Source: Izhakiella australiensis
Lineage (GTDB): Bacteria; Pseudomonadota; Gammaproteobacteria; Enterobacterales; Enterobacteriaceae
Reading direction: 5' to 3'
DNA: 64,000 nucleotides
Assembly: GCF_002006995.1 (NCBI RefSeq)
Contig: NZ_MRUL01000004.1
Location: forward strand, 248,001 to 312,000
Positions 1-9,552 of this stretch are shown piece by piece (position 1 is the first letter of the stretch; the number at the start of each line of letters is the position of its first letter). A model generated the notes under the pieces. The model did not search any database. It was not told where the DNA came from and saw only the letters and a list, made by a program, of their open reading frames with translations. The position numbers were made by a program, and so were the translations under genes.

Positions 1-606
1 GACCTGCCAGGGCAATAAGGTCTGTTTATGTTTGAGGACGTAGTAAAGAACCCGACTGTCGTTTCCCCAGACGAATTCATCAGAAACGTTCTCAAGCACT
101 TCCGGATACCAGCAGCCGGTCGTCAGATTACAAAAGCGTATGCCGAACAGACGCCGCGACAGGAAGTCTTCCGCCACCGCCAGCGTTTGGTTATCAGGAC
201 TAACACTAAGACCTTCGAGGGTGTAGAACTCGCTGTGAGCAGCACGCTGATTCGCATCCAGCAGGATTTCCCACTCATCGGGCGTTGACGTATCAGCAGG
301 CTGACGTAAATAGAGAGGAAACTCATCACCCTGAGCATAGCGATGCAAATAACGGTAGCCACGCTTTACATACGGGACCGACTGCACCTCCTGCGCCTCA
401 CGTTCAATCATTTCATTGAGCAGGCTGCTTTCCAGCGCCTGATGTGAAGACATCACCGCCCTGCCGTAATCATTTTCCGCACGCAGATAGTCAATTACCT
501 CTGGCCGTTGGCGATGATCGTCGCGTAGCCAGTAGTAATTATCGACGCGGGTATCGTCGTGCAGGGTCATGGTATGGGGAGTTTCGCGCGCTTTTGGGGG
601 CATCAT
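1..606 (-). CDS. ptrB: Oligopeptidase B (protease II), N-terminal part, cut by window edge
   Basis: Cytoplasmic serine peptidase of the prolyl oligopeptidase family that cleaves oligopeptides after basic residues. Only the first 202 codons (part of the N-terminal beta-propeller) are present; the catalytic alpha/beta-hydrolase domain lies left of base 1. The reverse-strand reading opens [13 protein letters not shown] and continues with [19 protein letters not shown] and, at the window edge, LLPWQV, all closely matching E. coli PtrB. The frame stays open to base 1. The start may be the first or second of two adjacent ATGs (606 or 603). ptrB next to yebG, purT and eda is the enteric order, although yebE and yebF are missing here. 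Confidence 0.93.
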   Translation of the reverse strand, partial: MMPPKARETPHTMTLHDDTRVDNYYWLRDDHRQRPEVIDYLRAENDYGRAVMSSHQALESSLLNEMIEREAQEVQSVPYVKRGYRYLHRYAQGDEFPLYLRQPADTSTPDEWEILLDANQRAAHSEFYTLEGLSVSPDNQTLAVAEDFLSRRLFGIRFCNLTTGCWYPEVLENVSDEFVWGNDSRVLYYVLKHKQTLLPWQV

Positions 607-702
607 AATAATTGGTCGCTCCGGGATAAAACTGACTTACCTGATATAAGCGTGGCAGCGTTTAACAGGATTGCCAACCGCGAGCAGAGGAAGATAAGGG
701 AG

Positions 703-730
703 AAACGCCGGCGTAATAGCCGCCGGCGCA
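703..730 (-). terminator. Hairpin after yebG
   Basis: A perfect 8-bp GC stem (CGCCGGCG at 706-713 and 721-728, 7-base loop) directly follows the yebG stop on the minus strand and is followed by TTTCTCC. The U-tract is weak, so termination efficiency is uncertain. Confidence 0.45.
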
Positions 731-735
731 AATAA

Positions 736-1056
736 TCAGGCGGCATCTACGGCTTTGATCGGCGCTTTCTTCTGCTGGTTAACCACGCTGTCGCTATCAG
801 CGCTTTGACTGGCGACGGCCTCAGGCAGTTTACTGGTGCGAATAATATGCTGAATGGCTTCTTTCTCAGCGGCCAGATGTAAACCGAGCGCTTCACGCTG
901 GGCTTCATCAAGCTCCAGTGTACTCTGACCCAGCCAGTCGGCAAACGTTTCAGCCATATCCAACATTTTGTCATGGGCATCCGCCTCTTTCTTGCTGGCA
1001 AACGTCATCTTTTCCTCGCCATTACGTATTACGACATATTTAATTTCTACCGCCAT
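736..1056 (-). CDS. yebG: SOS-regulated protein YebG
   Basis: Small cytoplasmic protein of the LexA regulon, about 106 residues; its biochemical role is poorly known. The N-terminus MAVEIKYVVIRNGEEKM and the block SKKEADAHDKMLD are near-identical to E. coli YebG; the C-terminal tail is longer and divergent. The open frame extends upstream, but the start at 1056 matches the family and has an AGAGGTG ribosome site just before it. A LexA-box match lies about 16 bp upstream, as expected for DNA-damage induction. Confidence 0.93.
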   Translation of the reverse strand: MAVEIKYVVIRNGEEKMTFASKKEADAHDKMLDMAETFADWLGQSTLELDEAQREALGLHLAAEKEAIQHIIRTSKLPEAVASQSADSDSVVNQQKKAPIKAVDAA

Positions 1057-1071
1057 CGCACACCTCTGATG

Positions 1072-1087
1072 CTGTATTTTTATCCAG
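1072..1087 (-). promoter_or_regulatory. LexA (SOS) box upstream of yebG
   Basis: CTGTATTTTTATCCAG, read on the other strand as CTGGATAAAAATACAG, fits CTGT-N8-ACAG with one mismatch in the outer arms. It lies just upstream of yebG, a known SOS gene. Confidence 0.8.
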
Positions 1088-1133
1088 TATAAACAAATCT
1101 TTTTTCCCGCGCAAATCAGCAAAGCAAGTGCCT

Positions 1134-1149
1134 ACACAAACGTTTTCGT
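1134..1149 (+). promoter_or_regulatory. PurR-type operator upstream of purT
   Basis: ACACAAACGTTTTCGT matches the PurR consensus ACGCAAACGTTTGCGT at 14 of 16 positions, including the central CG, and lies 41 bp before the purT start. This points to repression by PurR with hypoxanthine or guanine; the binding itself is inferred. Confidence 0.7.
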
Positions 1150-1189
1150 TTATACTGCGCGCGTTTTTAGCTAACTCAGGTATTAGATC

Positions 1190-2368
1190 ATGACGACTCT
1201 TGGCACCGCGCTGCGCCCCGCCGCCACGCGCGTAATGTTATTAGGTTCCGGCGAGCTGGGTAAAGAGGTGGCGATTGAATGCCAGCGGCTGGGCGTTGAG
1301 GTGATTGCGGTCGATCGCTATGCCGATGCGCCAGCAATGCAGGTCGCCCACCGCAGCCATGTGATCAACATGCTTGACCCACAGGCGCTGAAAGAGCTCA
1401 TCGCTCAGGAGCGGCCGGATTATATTGTGCCGGAAATTGAAGCGATCGCCACCGATGTCCTGGTAGAGCTGGAAAATCAGGGACAGCGCGTAGTACCTCG
1501 CGCTCAGGCAGCTCGCCTGACCATGAATCGAGAGGGAATTCGTCGGCTGGCGGCGGAAACGCTGGGCCTACCCACTTCTGCTTACCGCTTTGCCGACAGC
1601 CAGGCTGCGTTTCTTCAAGCCGTAGAAGAAATAGGTTTTCCGTGCATTATAAAACCGGTAATGAGCTCATCGGGGAAAGGACAAAGCTTTATTCGTAGCA
1701 AAGATGATCTTGAAAAAGCATGGGAATACGCCCAGCAGGGCGGCCGCGCCGGCGCCGGTCGGGTGATTGTTGAAAGCGTGATTAAGTTTGACTTTGAAAT
1801 CACCCTGCTCACGGTTAGCGCGACAGATGGTATTCATTACTGTGCGCCGGTGGGGCATCGTCAGGAGGATGGCGACTACCGGGAGTCATGGCAACCGCAG
1901 CAGATGAGCCCTCAGGCATTACAACAGGCGCAGCAGGTTGCGGAAAAAGTAGTGAGCGCCCTCGGTGGTCACGGATTATTCGGCGTGGAGCTGTTCGTCT
2001 GCGGCGATGAAGTCGTCTTCAGCGAGGTCTCACCGCGCCCCCATGACACCGGCATGGTGACGCTTATATCTCAGGACCTGTCAGAGTTCGCCCTGCACGT
2101 ACGCGCGTTTCTCGGTCTGCCGATCGGCGGCATTCGTCAATATGGCCCCGCCGCATCTGCCGTTATCCTGCCCGAACTGACCAGTAACAACGTTTCTTTT
2201 AGCAATCTTTCCGCTGCGCTTGGCGCCGGGTTGCAGCTGCGCCTGTTCGGCAAGCCGGAAATTAGCGGTCAGCGTCGACTGGGCGTCGCGCTGGCAACGG
2301 CAGACAACATTGAACTGGCGATCGATCGCGCTATAGATTGCGCCCGCCAGGTAGTGGTCAAAGGTTAA
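1190..2368 (+). CDS. purT: Formate-dependent phosphoribosylglycinamide formyltransferase 2
   Basis: Third step of de novo purine synthesis: ATP-dependent formylation of glycinamide ribonucleotide using formate, as the alternative to folate-dependent PurN. At 392 residues it has the normal family length. It shows an N-terminal dinucleotide-fold loop ([10 protein letters not shown], about residues 17-26) followed by an ATP-grasp domain (SSGKGQS near residue 160; [10 protein letters not shown] near residue 283, with metal and ATP ligands). It ends CARQVVVKG. The ATG at 1190 gives the family N-terminus. Convergent with eda. A second, decayed copy of its last codons lies at about 9553-9670. Confidence 0.97.
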   Translation: MTTLGTALRPAATRVMLLGSGELGKEVAIECQRLGVEVIAVDRYADAPAMQVAHRSHVINMLDPQALKELIAQERPDYIVPEIEAIATDVLVELENQGQRVVPRAQAARLTMNREGIRRLAAETLGLPTSAYRFADSQAAFLQAVEEIGFPCIIKPVMSSSGKGQSFIRSKDDLEKAWEYAQQGGRAGAGRVIVESVIKFDFEITLLTVSATDGIHYCAPVGHRQEDGDYRESWQPQQMSPQALQQAQQVAEKVVSALGGHGLFGVELFVCGDEVVFSEVSPRPHDTGMVTLISQDLSEFALHVRAFLGLPIGGIRQYGPAASAVILPELTSNNVSFSNLSAALGAGLQLRLFGKPEISGQRRLGVALATADNIELAIDRAIDCARQVVVKG

Positions 2369-2373
2369 GATTT

Positions 2374-2396
2374 GCCGCCGACAGCAAGCCGGCGGC
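2374..2396. terminator. Hairpin between convergent purT and eda
   Basis: GCCGCCG (2374-2380) can pair with CGGCGGC (2390-2396). It sits between the convergent stops of purT and eda, so it may serve both; there is no clear U-tract on either side. Confidence 0.35.
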
Positions 2397-2411
2397 TGTT
2401 CTGACGGCAAG

Positions 2412-3053
2412 TCAGCTGCGCGCGCCGGCTACCGCCTCGCGAGCAAGCTGGGTAATGCGTTCATAATCGCCGGATTCCAGCGCATCCGCCGGAACCAGCC
2501 AGCTGCCGCCAATGCAATGCACGCTGCTTAAGGCCAGATAGTCACGGTAATTTTTTGGCGAAATGCCGCCGGTAGGACAAAAGCGAACCTGTGGGAACGG
2601 CCCGGCAATAGCCTGCAGTGCTTTTACCCCGCCATTAGCTTCTGCCGGAAAAAATTTAAATTCACGCAGTCCGTGCTCCATGCCCAGCATCAGTTCTGAA
2701 ACGGTGCTGATACCCGGAATCAGGGGAACCGGTCCTGCCACTGCCGCTGCCACTAACTTCTCGCTAATGCCCGGACTGATAATGAACTGTGCGCCGGCAT
2801 CGGTAACTTCCTGCAGCTGCTGCTGATTAATGACCGTACCGGCACCGACGATCGCCTGCGGTACCGCTTTGATCATCGCCTTCATGGCCTCCAGCGCGCA
2901 GGAGGTGCGTAGGGTCACTTCCAGCACTTTCACGCCGCCGGCCACCAGCGCCTCGGCCATGGGTACCGCATGTTCCAGCTTATTAACCACGATAACCGGT
3001 ACTACCGGACCCGCGGTAAGAATTTGTTCTGCACTGATACGCCAGTTTTTCAT
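2412..3053 (-). CDS. eda: KDPG/KHG aldolase
   Basis: Class I aldolase that splits 2-keto-3-deoxy-6-phosphogluconate into pyruvate and glyceraldehyde 3-phosphate (Entner-Doudoroff and hexuronate catabolism); it also acts on 4-hydroxy-2-oxoglutarate. The 213 residues match E. coli Eda throughout. The Schiff-base lysine is K133 in EFKFFPAE and the proton-transfer residue E45 is in VLEVTLRT. The E. coli partner edd is not in this window, and the space between eda and zwf is filled by fimbrial genes. A KdgR-like palindrome lies about 110 bp upstream. Confidence 0.96.
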   Translation of the reverse strand: MKNWRISAEQILTAGPVVPVIVVNKLEHAVPMAEALVAGGVKVLEVTLRTSCALEAMKAMIKAVPQAIVGAGTVINQQQLQEVTDAGAQFIISPGISEKLVAAAVAGPVPLIPGISTVSELMLGMEHGLREFKFFPAEANGGVKALQAIAGPFPQVRFCPTGGISPKNYRDYLALSSVHCIGGSWLVPADALESGDYERITQLAREAVAGARS

Positions 3054-3164
3054 TGCATCGAACTCCTTGCGCCATTAAAGCCGCGACACTATAAGGTGGA
3101 AGAGGGGTATACGCTGTACCTTACCGCAGTATGCGGTTTATCGTCTATGGCAAACTCATTTTTT

Positions 3165-3179
3165 TAAAACGCAGTTTCA
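3165..3179 (-). promoter_or_regulatory. Possible KdgR operator upstream of eda
   Basis: On the minus strand TGAAAC-TGC-GTTTTA, an imperfect palindrome set in A/T tracts, resembles the KdgR operator core (TGAAAC...GTTTCA). KdgR controls eda and pectin/hexuronate genes in enterics. Assigned by eye only. Confidence 0.4.
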
Positions 3180-3251
3180 AAAAAATGACGACTGGCAGCG
3201 AAACTAAGTCAGAATCTGCTTACGCGTTAGCCGCTCTTCGCTCTCAGCGCA

Positions 3252-3776
3252 TCAATAATAATTGATCCTAAATTCCGCGCTGGCTGAAGCGGGTCCGGGC
3301 TGGACATGATTATTCAACGCAACATAGCGGGCAAAAAATAGCAGACTCGCATTGCCACTGGCATCGATGCTGACCTTATCCGCCGGCTGACCAAATGACA
3401 GTGGCCGATGGTACTGGTCGCTGAGTTCCACCGCCACGTTGTCTGCGTTGGCGCTGTCATCAAGCGCCAGTAATGCACTATTGCCGGCAAGGGTCTTACC
3501 ACTGAAGGTAATGGCTATGATGCCTGGCGGACACCCGGTAAGCTGAAAGCTGAAAGAGACCGGCGACGTAGCCGACCCGGCCTGCCGTAGCCCCCGGGTT
3601 GCCCAGCGACCGAGATCGACAACTTTATTGCTGTCTCCGGCACTTATCTGGCAGCTTAACTCAACGATATTGCCCGTCAGCTGCAGGTTCTGTAAGCCAA
3701 CAGAATTGCTGCCTGCAAACGCCCAGGACGTAATTAACAGTCCCGGAATCAGTGTGTACTTCGCGACAGGGTTCAT
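3252..3776 (-). CDS. Minor fimbrial subunit, operon 1
   Basis: Secreted chaperone-usher pilin of about 174 residues. A signal peptide (MNPVAKYTLIPGLLITSWAFA) is followed by an Ig-like pilin domain with the usual paired cysteines (LSCQIS and TGCPPG), and the C-terminus ends in aromatics (FRINYY) as donor-strand partners do. The start at 3776 has an AAGGTG ribosome site, while the longer open frame upstream would overlap the adhesin gene. It is the last gene of the operon, 10 bp after the adhesin stop. It is paralogous to the gene at 9733-10263. Confidence 0.85.
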   Translation of the reverse strand: MNPVAKYTLIPGLLITSWAFAGSNSVGLQNLQLTGNIVELSCQISAGDSNKVVDLGRWATRGLRQAGSATSPVSFSFQLTGCPPGIIAITFSGKTLAGNSALLALDDSANADNVAVELSDQYHRPLSFGQPADKVSIDASGNASLLFFARYVALNNHVQPGPASASAEFRINYY

Positions 3777-3786
3777 TGCTTGCACC

Positions 3787-4797
3787 TTAATTAAAGTCCA
3801 CCCGTAAATAACCGAACGAGGTGAAAGGACCGGCTTTCGGCTTTTTCCCGGTAATACTGACCGGCCAGGCTCCGAGGCGAACCGATGCCCCTGACGTATC
3901 ATCGACAGTAAAAGGAATTGTGCTGCTGAAACTGTTTGGCGTAAGTGGCTTACCATTGGCATCGGCTATTACAAAACCGAGGTCAGGATTGTCGGAAACG
4001 AGGGCATCACCGACAGTATTATCTGCCTCAAGGCGCATGGTGAGCAGTGCTTCAGCTGCAATGTTGTCACATTTGACGCCGACGGATTTCCACTGCGGAT
4101 TAACGCCCGCCGGTTTATGCCCCGCCCCAGCCTGGCTGAACAGCGTCGAGCCCATATCACCAAAATTGAAGGTGATGTTCGCCCCGGAATTGATCACGCA
4201 GGACTGCGGTACATCGATAACGCCGCTGAAACCTATCGTATATACCACTTTGGTCAGTGGATCACTGTTGGTACTGGTAACGTAAACCCGAAAAAGCGTT
4301 TTGGGCGGTATAACAACTTTATTAATCAGCCGGCGCTTCACGATCAATTTAAAGCGCAGATTTGAATCTGCGATAGGGAAAGCGCCTTGTTCGGGTACCT
4401 TCCAGTGTTCTCCCATCCGCATATAGTTTACCGGAGGATAAAATACACCCGCAGTATTATCAGTGATACTCATGGCGACATCTAAATAATCGTTCAAGGA
4501 AATATATTTAAAGCCGTCGATAACTCGGTTTATTGGTAAACTGGTAACGTAGCTGCGATAGGTTCGTTTTCCTGTGGTGCCTGCCGGGCAAACAGCCCAG
4601 ACTCCAATGCCTTGTGTATATCCGTCAAGGGTGACAATTTTACCGACCGCATTGTTTGACGTATTAAAGGTATTGGACAGATCATAAGAAATATCTGTAG
4701 GTACGTTGTAATAATTATCACAAACTGTGGCAAAAACCGAAAGCGGGAAAAATAAACCAATCGTTGACAGCAGCCGCAGTATTGTTTGTTGATTCAT
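3787..4797 (-). CDS. Two-domain fimbrial tip adhesin, operon 1
   Basis: 336-residue secreted protein with a signal peptide ending about VFA (residue 23). An N-terminal domain of roughly 170 residues, holding cysteines at CDNYY and AVCPAG, is followed by a pilin-like domain starting near CVINSGANITFNFGDM and ending YLRVDFN. This lectin-plus-pilin layout is typical of FimH/MrkD-class tip adhesins, although the receptor domain itself is not recognised. The ATG is preceded by AGGACTAACC. Its position after the usher supports the role. It is clearly diverged from its paralogue at 10274-11275, especially in the N-terminal domain, suggesting different receptor specificity. Confidence 0.82.
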   Translation of the reverse strand: MNQQTILRLLSTIGLFFPLSVFATVCDNYYNVPTDISYDLSNTFNTSNNAVGKIVTLDGYTQGIGVWAVCPAGTTGKRTYRSYVTSLPINRVIDGFKYISLNDYLDVAMSITDNTAGVFYPPVNYMRMGEHWKVPEQGAFPIADSNLRFKLIVKRRLINKVVIPPKTLFRVYVTSTNSDPLTKVVYTIGFSGVIDVPQSCVINSGANITFNFGDMGSTLFSQAGAGHKPAGVNPQWKSVGVKCDNIAAEALLTMRLEADNTVGDALVSDNPDLGFVIADANGKPLTPNSFSSTIPFTVDDTSGASVRLGAWPVSITGKKPKAGPFTSFGYLRVDFN

Positions 4798-4855
4798 GGT
4801 TAGTCCTGTTTACATCACGAGTCAGCCGCACTCGCCTTCTAAAATAAATACAGCG

Positions 4856-7468
4856 TCAGTTACACTGAAGTGTGATTTGCGTGACAGCCTTCTTCAGACT
4901 GTCGTCTTCCAGTTGATAAGGGGCTTTGCAGGCTGCGCTTTCAGATTGCCCCCACCGCGCCTGGATAACGCCGCGCACTGGCATACCGCTCAGATACACC
5001 TGCCCTGCATCGCCGACCAGACTCTGCCCCTCGCTTTGTGCCTCTTTAACCTCTGAGCCAAACGGCAGCGGCACGCCATTACGCAACAACGTGACCAGCG
5101 CTCTGACGCCTTTGCGGGTGTGGAATGACGCCCGCACCAGTGCCCCCTGGACAGGCACTACGCTGATGACGTTATTGTCAATGTCGATATGATCGCCCAG
5201 CGTGTTGATATCCAGCGCGATGCGGTTATAGCGGTAGACGGTGGCAAAAGGCACAACGGTATATCCACGCCAGTCAGTGCGTACGCCGGTCTGGTTTTCA
5301 ACCTTAACCCCCGCCGCGCCCGGTGCCCGGACCAGAATATTGGTATCGCCCAGAGGCTGGCTGAACGTCACGCCATTCTGGTGAGCGACCACGCCACCTG
5401 ACATTTGCCAGTTCAGCTGATGCTGCTCTCTCGCGTAGTTATAGCCGCCACTCATCACCCCATAGCTGGTTTGCCAGCTGGCGCTGAGGCTGCCGCTTTC
5501 GCCATTGCCGGCACTGTGACCCTGCGAGAAGTTGTAGCTGAGATTATTATCCGCCAGCAGGGTGCCGCCGACGCCCGTCTGCCAGCTACTGCCGCCCCGT
5601 GCGTCCTGACTGCCGTTAAAGGTGGCATAGCTGCGATTCAGCAGGCTTTGTCTGGAAAAGTGACGGGCGGACAGCAGGCTCATCGGTAGGGACACATTCA
5701 GCGCGACTATGCGGTCACTGCCGGCCATATCCGTAGACTTGTTCCATGACCATGAGAGCGCATAACTGATCCCTTTCCAGACGTTGGCGTAACCTAACTG
5801 ATACCAGATGGTGCTCCCGTCGGCATGCCAGTAAGTCTGGCGGTTACCGGATAAATACACCGAGCCGTAGTCGCCCAACCCCTGTGAAATGTTGGCCTGA
5901 ATCTGAGCTTTCTTGCTGTAACGCAAATTATGGTAATTAATAATGACCGGTTGCTTATTGCGGCTTGATTGTTCATCGCTCAGCTCGTAACCCTGAATGC
6001 GTTTATAGGCGACTTCATCCAGCGTATAAAACCCCTGCGTTGAATAGCGGTAGCCGAGTATCTGAAAGTTGGTGCCCAAAGCATTAAGGGATTTGGCAAA
6101 CAGCACGCGCAGAGACTGCCCCTGATGCTGGCTGCCATCGGCCAGCCGACTGCGGGCATGGGTGATATCCAGCGACAGCGCCCCCCAGTTGCCAAGATTT
6201 TTCGCGCCTCCCAGCATAAATGCCTGATAATCAGCAGCCTGCTGCGTACCACCATACAGGGTGTAACCGTTGCGCAGACCGGCGATTAAGCTTCCCTGCA
6301 TAAAAAATGGCCGGGACTTCTCGTCACTGCCGCTGCGGTACTGTCCGGCTACCAGGTCATATTTAAACCGCCCTTCACGTTGCAACATCGGCACCGCTGA
6401 ATAGGGAACGGTATAGTGTTGCTGTGAGCCATCGCTCTCTTCAATGGTGACGTTCAGATTGCCGCTGGCGGTCGCCGGGTTCATGTCATTGATGACAAAT
6501 GGTCCCGGCGGGACATAACTTTGATAGATAACGTAGCCGTTCTGACGAATAACAATTTTGGCATGGGTACGCGCAATCCCGCGCACGGTCGGCGCATAAC
6601 CCTGTAAGCTGTAGGGATACATACTTTCTGCCGAAAACAGCCGGACACCGCGAAAACCCGTGCTGCCGAACAGCTCACCATTGGTATTGCTGTCTCCCAG
6701 GATAAGCGAACTTTTAAGGGCGATAACCGCGCGCTCAACATAGGTACTGATATTACGCCATGCGCTTTTGTCCCCGCCGCGTCCCTGGCTGTAACGCCAG
6801 GCACCGGTATTACGCAGCCGCCAGGCGCCGACATTAGCCCCGCTTTGCAGGTTAAGATAATAACTACGATCGCCTGTACCATTGTTCCCTGAGAACGTAT
6901 AATTAAACAGCAGTGCCGGGATGCCATTGTCCCATTGCTCCGGAGGAATATAGCCTTCAGCACTCTGATTCAGTGCAGCCTGTGGCAGGCTGATATCCAG
7001 CTTAAGTAAGGCAAAATCAAATGCGATTTGTGCCTGAGGAATAAGCGTTTCTGTTGCCACGCATTCATCTGCGTGGTATTTCGCCAGCGCCGGGAACGCG
7101 GCCATATTAACGCCCATCTGTTTTAACCAGATAACATCGATACAGGGCGTCAGCCCCCCTGCCCGCCGGGCTGTGGCATTATTTATATCTGTCGCAACAA
7201 AGCGTACGTCGCGGTTGGACAGGAAACGACCGTTCAGATAAACATCAGTGCGGTATGTCCCGGGCGCCTGCTGATCGTTTTTTTCAAAGCGCGATAAATC
7301 CGCCACGCTGTTAATATCGCTGGAAAGAAAATTCGGATTGAAGTAGCTGTCCGCCTGAGCAGCAGCGCTCCATAAGACAATAATGGGTAGTAAGATAGTT
7401 TCGCTTGTTTGCCTGAAAGCGCGGCCCCGCAGATATTTCCGGCGAGGTAGAGATGGCGGCTGCATCAT
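4856..7468 (-). CDS. Fimbrial outer-membrane usher, operon 1
   Basis: 870-residue FimD/PapC-family usher that assembles pilin-chaperone complexes and exports the fibre across the outer membrane. An N-terminal basic and hydrophobic leader is followed by the periplasmic N-domain (FNPNFLSSD, DVYLNGRFL). Next come the beta-barrel with its plug (GYAPTVRGIARTHAKIVIRQNG, YVPPGPFVINDM) and the C-terminal domains, with a cysteine near the very end (TLQCN). Length and motif order are normal. An AGGGAA site precedes the start; two adjacent ATGs are possible. It is strongly paralogous to the usher at 11324-13933. Confidence 0.95.
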   Translation of the reverse strand: MMQPPSLPRRKYLRGRAFRQTSETILLPIIVLWSAAAQADSYFNPNFLSSDINSVADLSRFEKNDQQAPGTYRTDVYLNGRFLSNRDVRFVATDINNATARRAGGLTPCIDVIWLKQMGVNMAAFPALAKYHADECVATETLIPQAQIAFDFALLKLDISLPQAALNQSAEGYIPPEQWDNGIPALLFNYTFSGNNGTGDRSYYLNLQSGANVGAWRLRNTGAWRYSQGRGGDKSAWRNISTYVERAVIALKSSLILGDSNTNGELFGSTGFRGVRLFSAESMYPYSLQGYAPTVRGIARTHAKIVIRQNGYVIYQSYVPPGPFVINDMNPATASGNLNVTIEESDGSQQHYTVPYSAVPMLQREGRFKYDLVAGQYRSGSDEKSRPFFMQGSLIAGLRNGYTLYGGTQQAADYQAFMLGGAKNLGNWGALSLDITHARSRLADGSQHQGQSLRVLFAKSLNALGTNFQILGYRYSTQGFYTLDEVAYKRIQGYELSDEQSSRNKQPVIINYHNLRYSKKAQIQANISQGLGDYGSVYLSGNRQTYWHADGSTIWYQLGYANVWKGISYALSWSWNKSTDMAGSDRIVALNVSLPMSLLSARHFSRQSLLNRSYATFNGSQDARGGSSWQTGVGGTLLADNNLSYNFSQGHSAGNGESGSLSASWQTSYGVMSGGYNYAREQHQLNWQMSGGVVAHQNGVTFSQPLGDTNILVRAPGAAGVKVENQTGVRTDWRGYTVVPFATVYRYNRIALDINTLGDHIDIDNNVISVVPVQGALVRASFHTRKGVRALVTLLRNGVPLPFGSEVKEAQSEGQSLVGDAGQVYLSGMPVRGVIQARWGQSESAACKAPYQLEDDSLKKAVTQITLQCN

Positions 7469-7493
7469 TTTTCTTCCCTGAAAGTAGCCAGTA

Positions 7494-8189
7494 CTATTGC
7501 ATTACGCCCGTTTGCACTGAGGACAGCGCGCCGTAATCATTAATTGTCTGAAAAGTAACTTTTCCAGACTTTCCTTTCGGTAATGAAACCCTGCCGTTTG
7601 CTCCGGGCGCAACCATCAGCGCTGACAATGGCTGTCCAGCGAATTTCAGGTTAACCAGCGTCACAAAGTAGGGAGAGGCGTTGTGAACAGTCAGCGAGTT
7701 AGCGCGACGACTGAAACGCAGCATGGCTGGCGCATCTTCCGGGGAAACCGGTAAGCCAGCGGGACGAACAAACAGTTTAATGCTTGATAGCACCGCTAGC
7801 TGCAGTACATTTTTGTTTTCAACACTTTTTTTATCTACGGACGGGATTGCTTTGACATTGAGATAAAACAGCGTCTCTTTATCCGCGGGTAATGGCTTGC
7901 CAATATACATAATGCGCAGCGTATTTTCCTGCGACGGTTCGCTGACAAAGAGCGGCGGCGTCACGATAAAATCTTTACTTTTTTTATCGTGCTGGTCAGA
8001 CACCCACGAGTTTATTAAATAGCGCTCCTGCCTGCTGCTGTTATTCACGGACAGAGAGACTTGCTTACTGTCTGCCGGATAAACCACCCGGGTTGAACCT
8101 AATGCAATCCCCCCCTGCGCGTTAGCCGGTGGCAATACGGCAAATACAGAGCACAGCAATATCGTTAGTTTTATTAAACTTTCTTTCAT
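7494..8189 (-). CDS. Periplasmic fimbrial chaperone, operon 1
   Basis: PapD/FimC-family chaperone, 231 residues. The signal peptide is cleaved after ANA. Domain 1 carries the pilin-binding strand region (RYLINSWV, TPPLFVSEP, ENTLRIMYIG) and domain 2 ends NDYGALSSVQTGVMQ. It keeps subunits folded by donating its G1 strand and delivers them to the usher. The N-terminal half is almost identical to the operon-2 chaperone, whereas the C-terminal half has diverged strongly, so the pair is mosaic. It lies between the major pilin and usher genes and is separated from fimA by a strong hairpin. Confidence 0.95.
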   Translation of the reverse strand: MKESLIKLTILLCSVFAVLPPANAQGGIALGSTRVVYPADSKQVSLSVNNSSRQERYLINSWVSDQHDKKSKDFIVTPPLFVSEPSQENTLRIMYIGKPLPADKETLFYLNVKAIPSVDKKSVENKNVLQLAVLSSIKLFVRPAGLPVSPEDAPAMLRFSRRANSLTVHNASPYFVTLVNLKFAGQPLSALMVAPGANGRVSLPKGKSGKVTFQTINDYGALSSVQTGVMQ

Positions 8190-8291
8190 CAGGAATATCT
8201 TTCAATATATGTGAAATAACCACCAGCCCTGGCGAATAAACAAGGCTGAATGTGATATTTACCGATAACAATCAGGCAATTAAATACACAA

Positions 8292-8330
8292 CAAATAAAA
8301 ACAGCATCGACCATAAAAAGCCGATGCTGT
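8292..8330 (-). terminator. Hairpin and T-tract directly after major pilin gene 1
   Basis: On the minus strand a 9-bp stem (ACAGCATCG with CGATGCTGT, arms 8322-8330 and 8301-8309) is followed by TTTTTATTT, within 8 bases of the pilin stop. It is an intrinsic terminator or attenuator that would let the major pilin be made in excess over the chaperone, usher and tip genes. The second operon has the same element. Confidence 0.75.
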
Positions 8331-8335
8331 TTATA

Positions 8336-8899
8336 TTACTGGTATTTGATCATAAAGGTTGCGTCGGCATTTGCCTGACCAGCCGTTACCTTTTCAGCCG
8401 TTGATTTATAGCTCGCACTAAAACGCAGAGTGTTGTTGCCATCAATTAAATTCTGCGCGACGGAATAGGTACTGCCATCCGGAGTAACCGGCATTGATGC
8501 ACTGTCAAGAATTTGCAACGCCACGCCTTTTGCCGCACTTTCATTCCCTGCGCCACTTAACGCTAACAGCGTTTTATCGGTGGCATCCAGCTGGCCGGAA
8601 AAAGAGACCTGAGCCTGCTTAGCGATACTGCTGTCACAATCACTCAACGAGATAGTAAAAGGCACTGACGTCAGCGTGTCGCCCACTGATTTAAATGCAG
8701 CGGTACGATACTGGCCCATTTGTACGGTCTGGTTGCTGGAGCCGGTACTCACTGCGCAAGCGGCATTGACAAATTCACCCTGAAAATGAATTGTACCGCC
8801 ATTGGCTATCACGCTAGTTGTTCCGTCCTGCGCATAGGCCACGCCCGATACTAATAGCGAAAAAGACATACCAGCCAAAGCAAGTTTAGCAAATTTCAT
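8336..8899 (-). CDS. Major fimbrial subunit (type 1-like), operon 1
   Basis: 187-residue FimA-family pilin. The signal peptide ends VAYA, then comes a mature domain with paired cysteines (NAACAVS and SDCDSS) and the classical C-terminus ADATFMIKYQ. It polymerises through donor-strand exchange into the fimbrial rod. By eye about 22 residues in 187 differ from the operon-2 major pilin, mostly surface-type changes. First gene of its operon; the terminator immediately downstream implies high relative expression. Confidence 0.93.
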   Translation of the reverse strand: MKFAKLALAGMSFSLLVSGVAYAQDGTTSVIANGGTIHFQGEFVNAACAVSTGSSNQTVQMGQYRTAAFKSVGDTLTSVPFTISLSDCDSSIAKQAQVSFSGQLDATDKTLLALSGAGNESAAKGVALQILDSASMPVTPDGSTYSVAQNLIDGNNTLRFSASYKSTAEKVTAGQANADATFMIKYQ

Positions 8900-9552
8900 T
8901 TATATTCCCTTAGTTTATAGTAGGTCATAATCTCTTACATCCATTTATCAGATTATGTGTAGACCAGGCATAGAAAACGCCCGATGTCCTCTGCATCCTG
9001 CAAAGAAAATTAATGGTTAATGCAAAGCACGGCTGTGCTATCGGCAGTGAAAGATCACCAGCAAAGCAAACCGTAACCAAATAATGAATGATGGCATTTA
9101 CAATCAGCCACTAACTAAGCGTCTCGCTGATAATGAAGTGACTTCACGAGGTATGATCATCCTTGTTTCAGTGCGGCACATAGTTCATCCCTTGACTATT
9201 TAAGCAGATTTTTAACTTCATCTTATCACAAAGAAAAAGCTGAATTGTTTCTGGCGATCAATTTTACCGATTACAATAGCTATAATCTATCACATAAACA
9301 GCATCGTTCAATAGAACAAACCCTGCCATTTACAAAAATCCCACAAGCTCAAATCGTCATCTATTGTTTATTTTTTTATAGTGAATTAGTTACATTACCA
9401 CTTGACGTTTTGTAACAGGCAGTCTGCAATCCATATAATTAATAACGGATTTAGCAAGTTGCAGTGAGATTGCCAGCTAATTATTAGAAATCGATATCTA
9501 ATAAATAGCCCGCTATTGAGGAGAGATGGCAAATAAAATTATATTCGCCATT
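8900..9552. other. A/T-rich leader and intergenic region upstream of fimbrial operon 1
   Basis: About 650 bp with no long reading frame. It must hold the promoter for operon 1, and the first ~100 bp resemble the leader of operon 2 (15366-15460). I see no fimS-like inverted repeats and no recombinase gene, so no evidence for phase switching by inversion. Near the right end a GAGGAGAG ribosome site precedes an ATG at 9526 that opens a 29-codon frame running into the purT remnant. Confidence 0.5.

Noticed and set aside
8900-9552. Phase-variable fim switch upstream of operon 1
   Set aside because: No paired inverted repeats of the fimS type and no fimB/fimE-like recombinase gene in the window.
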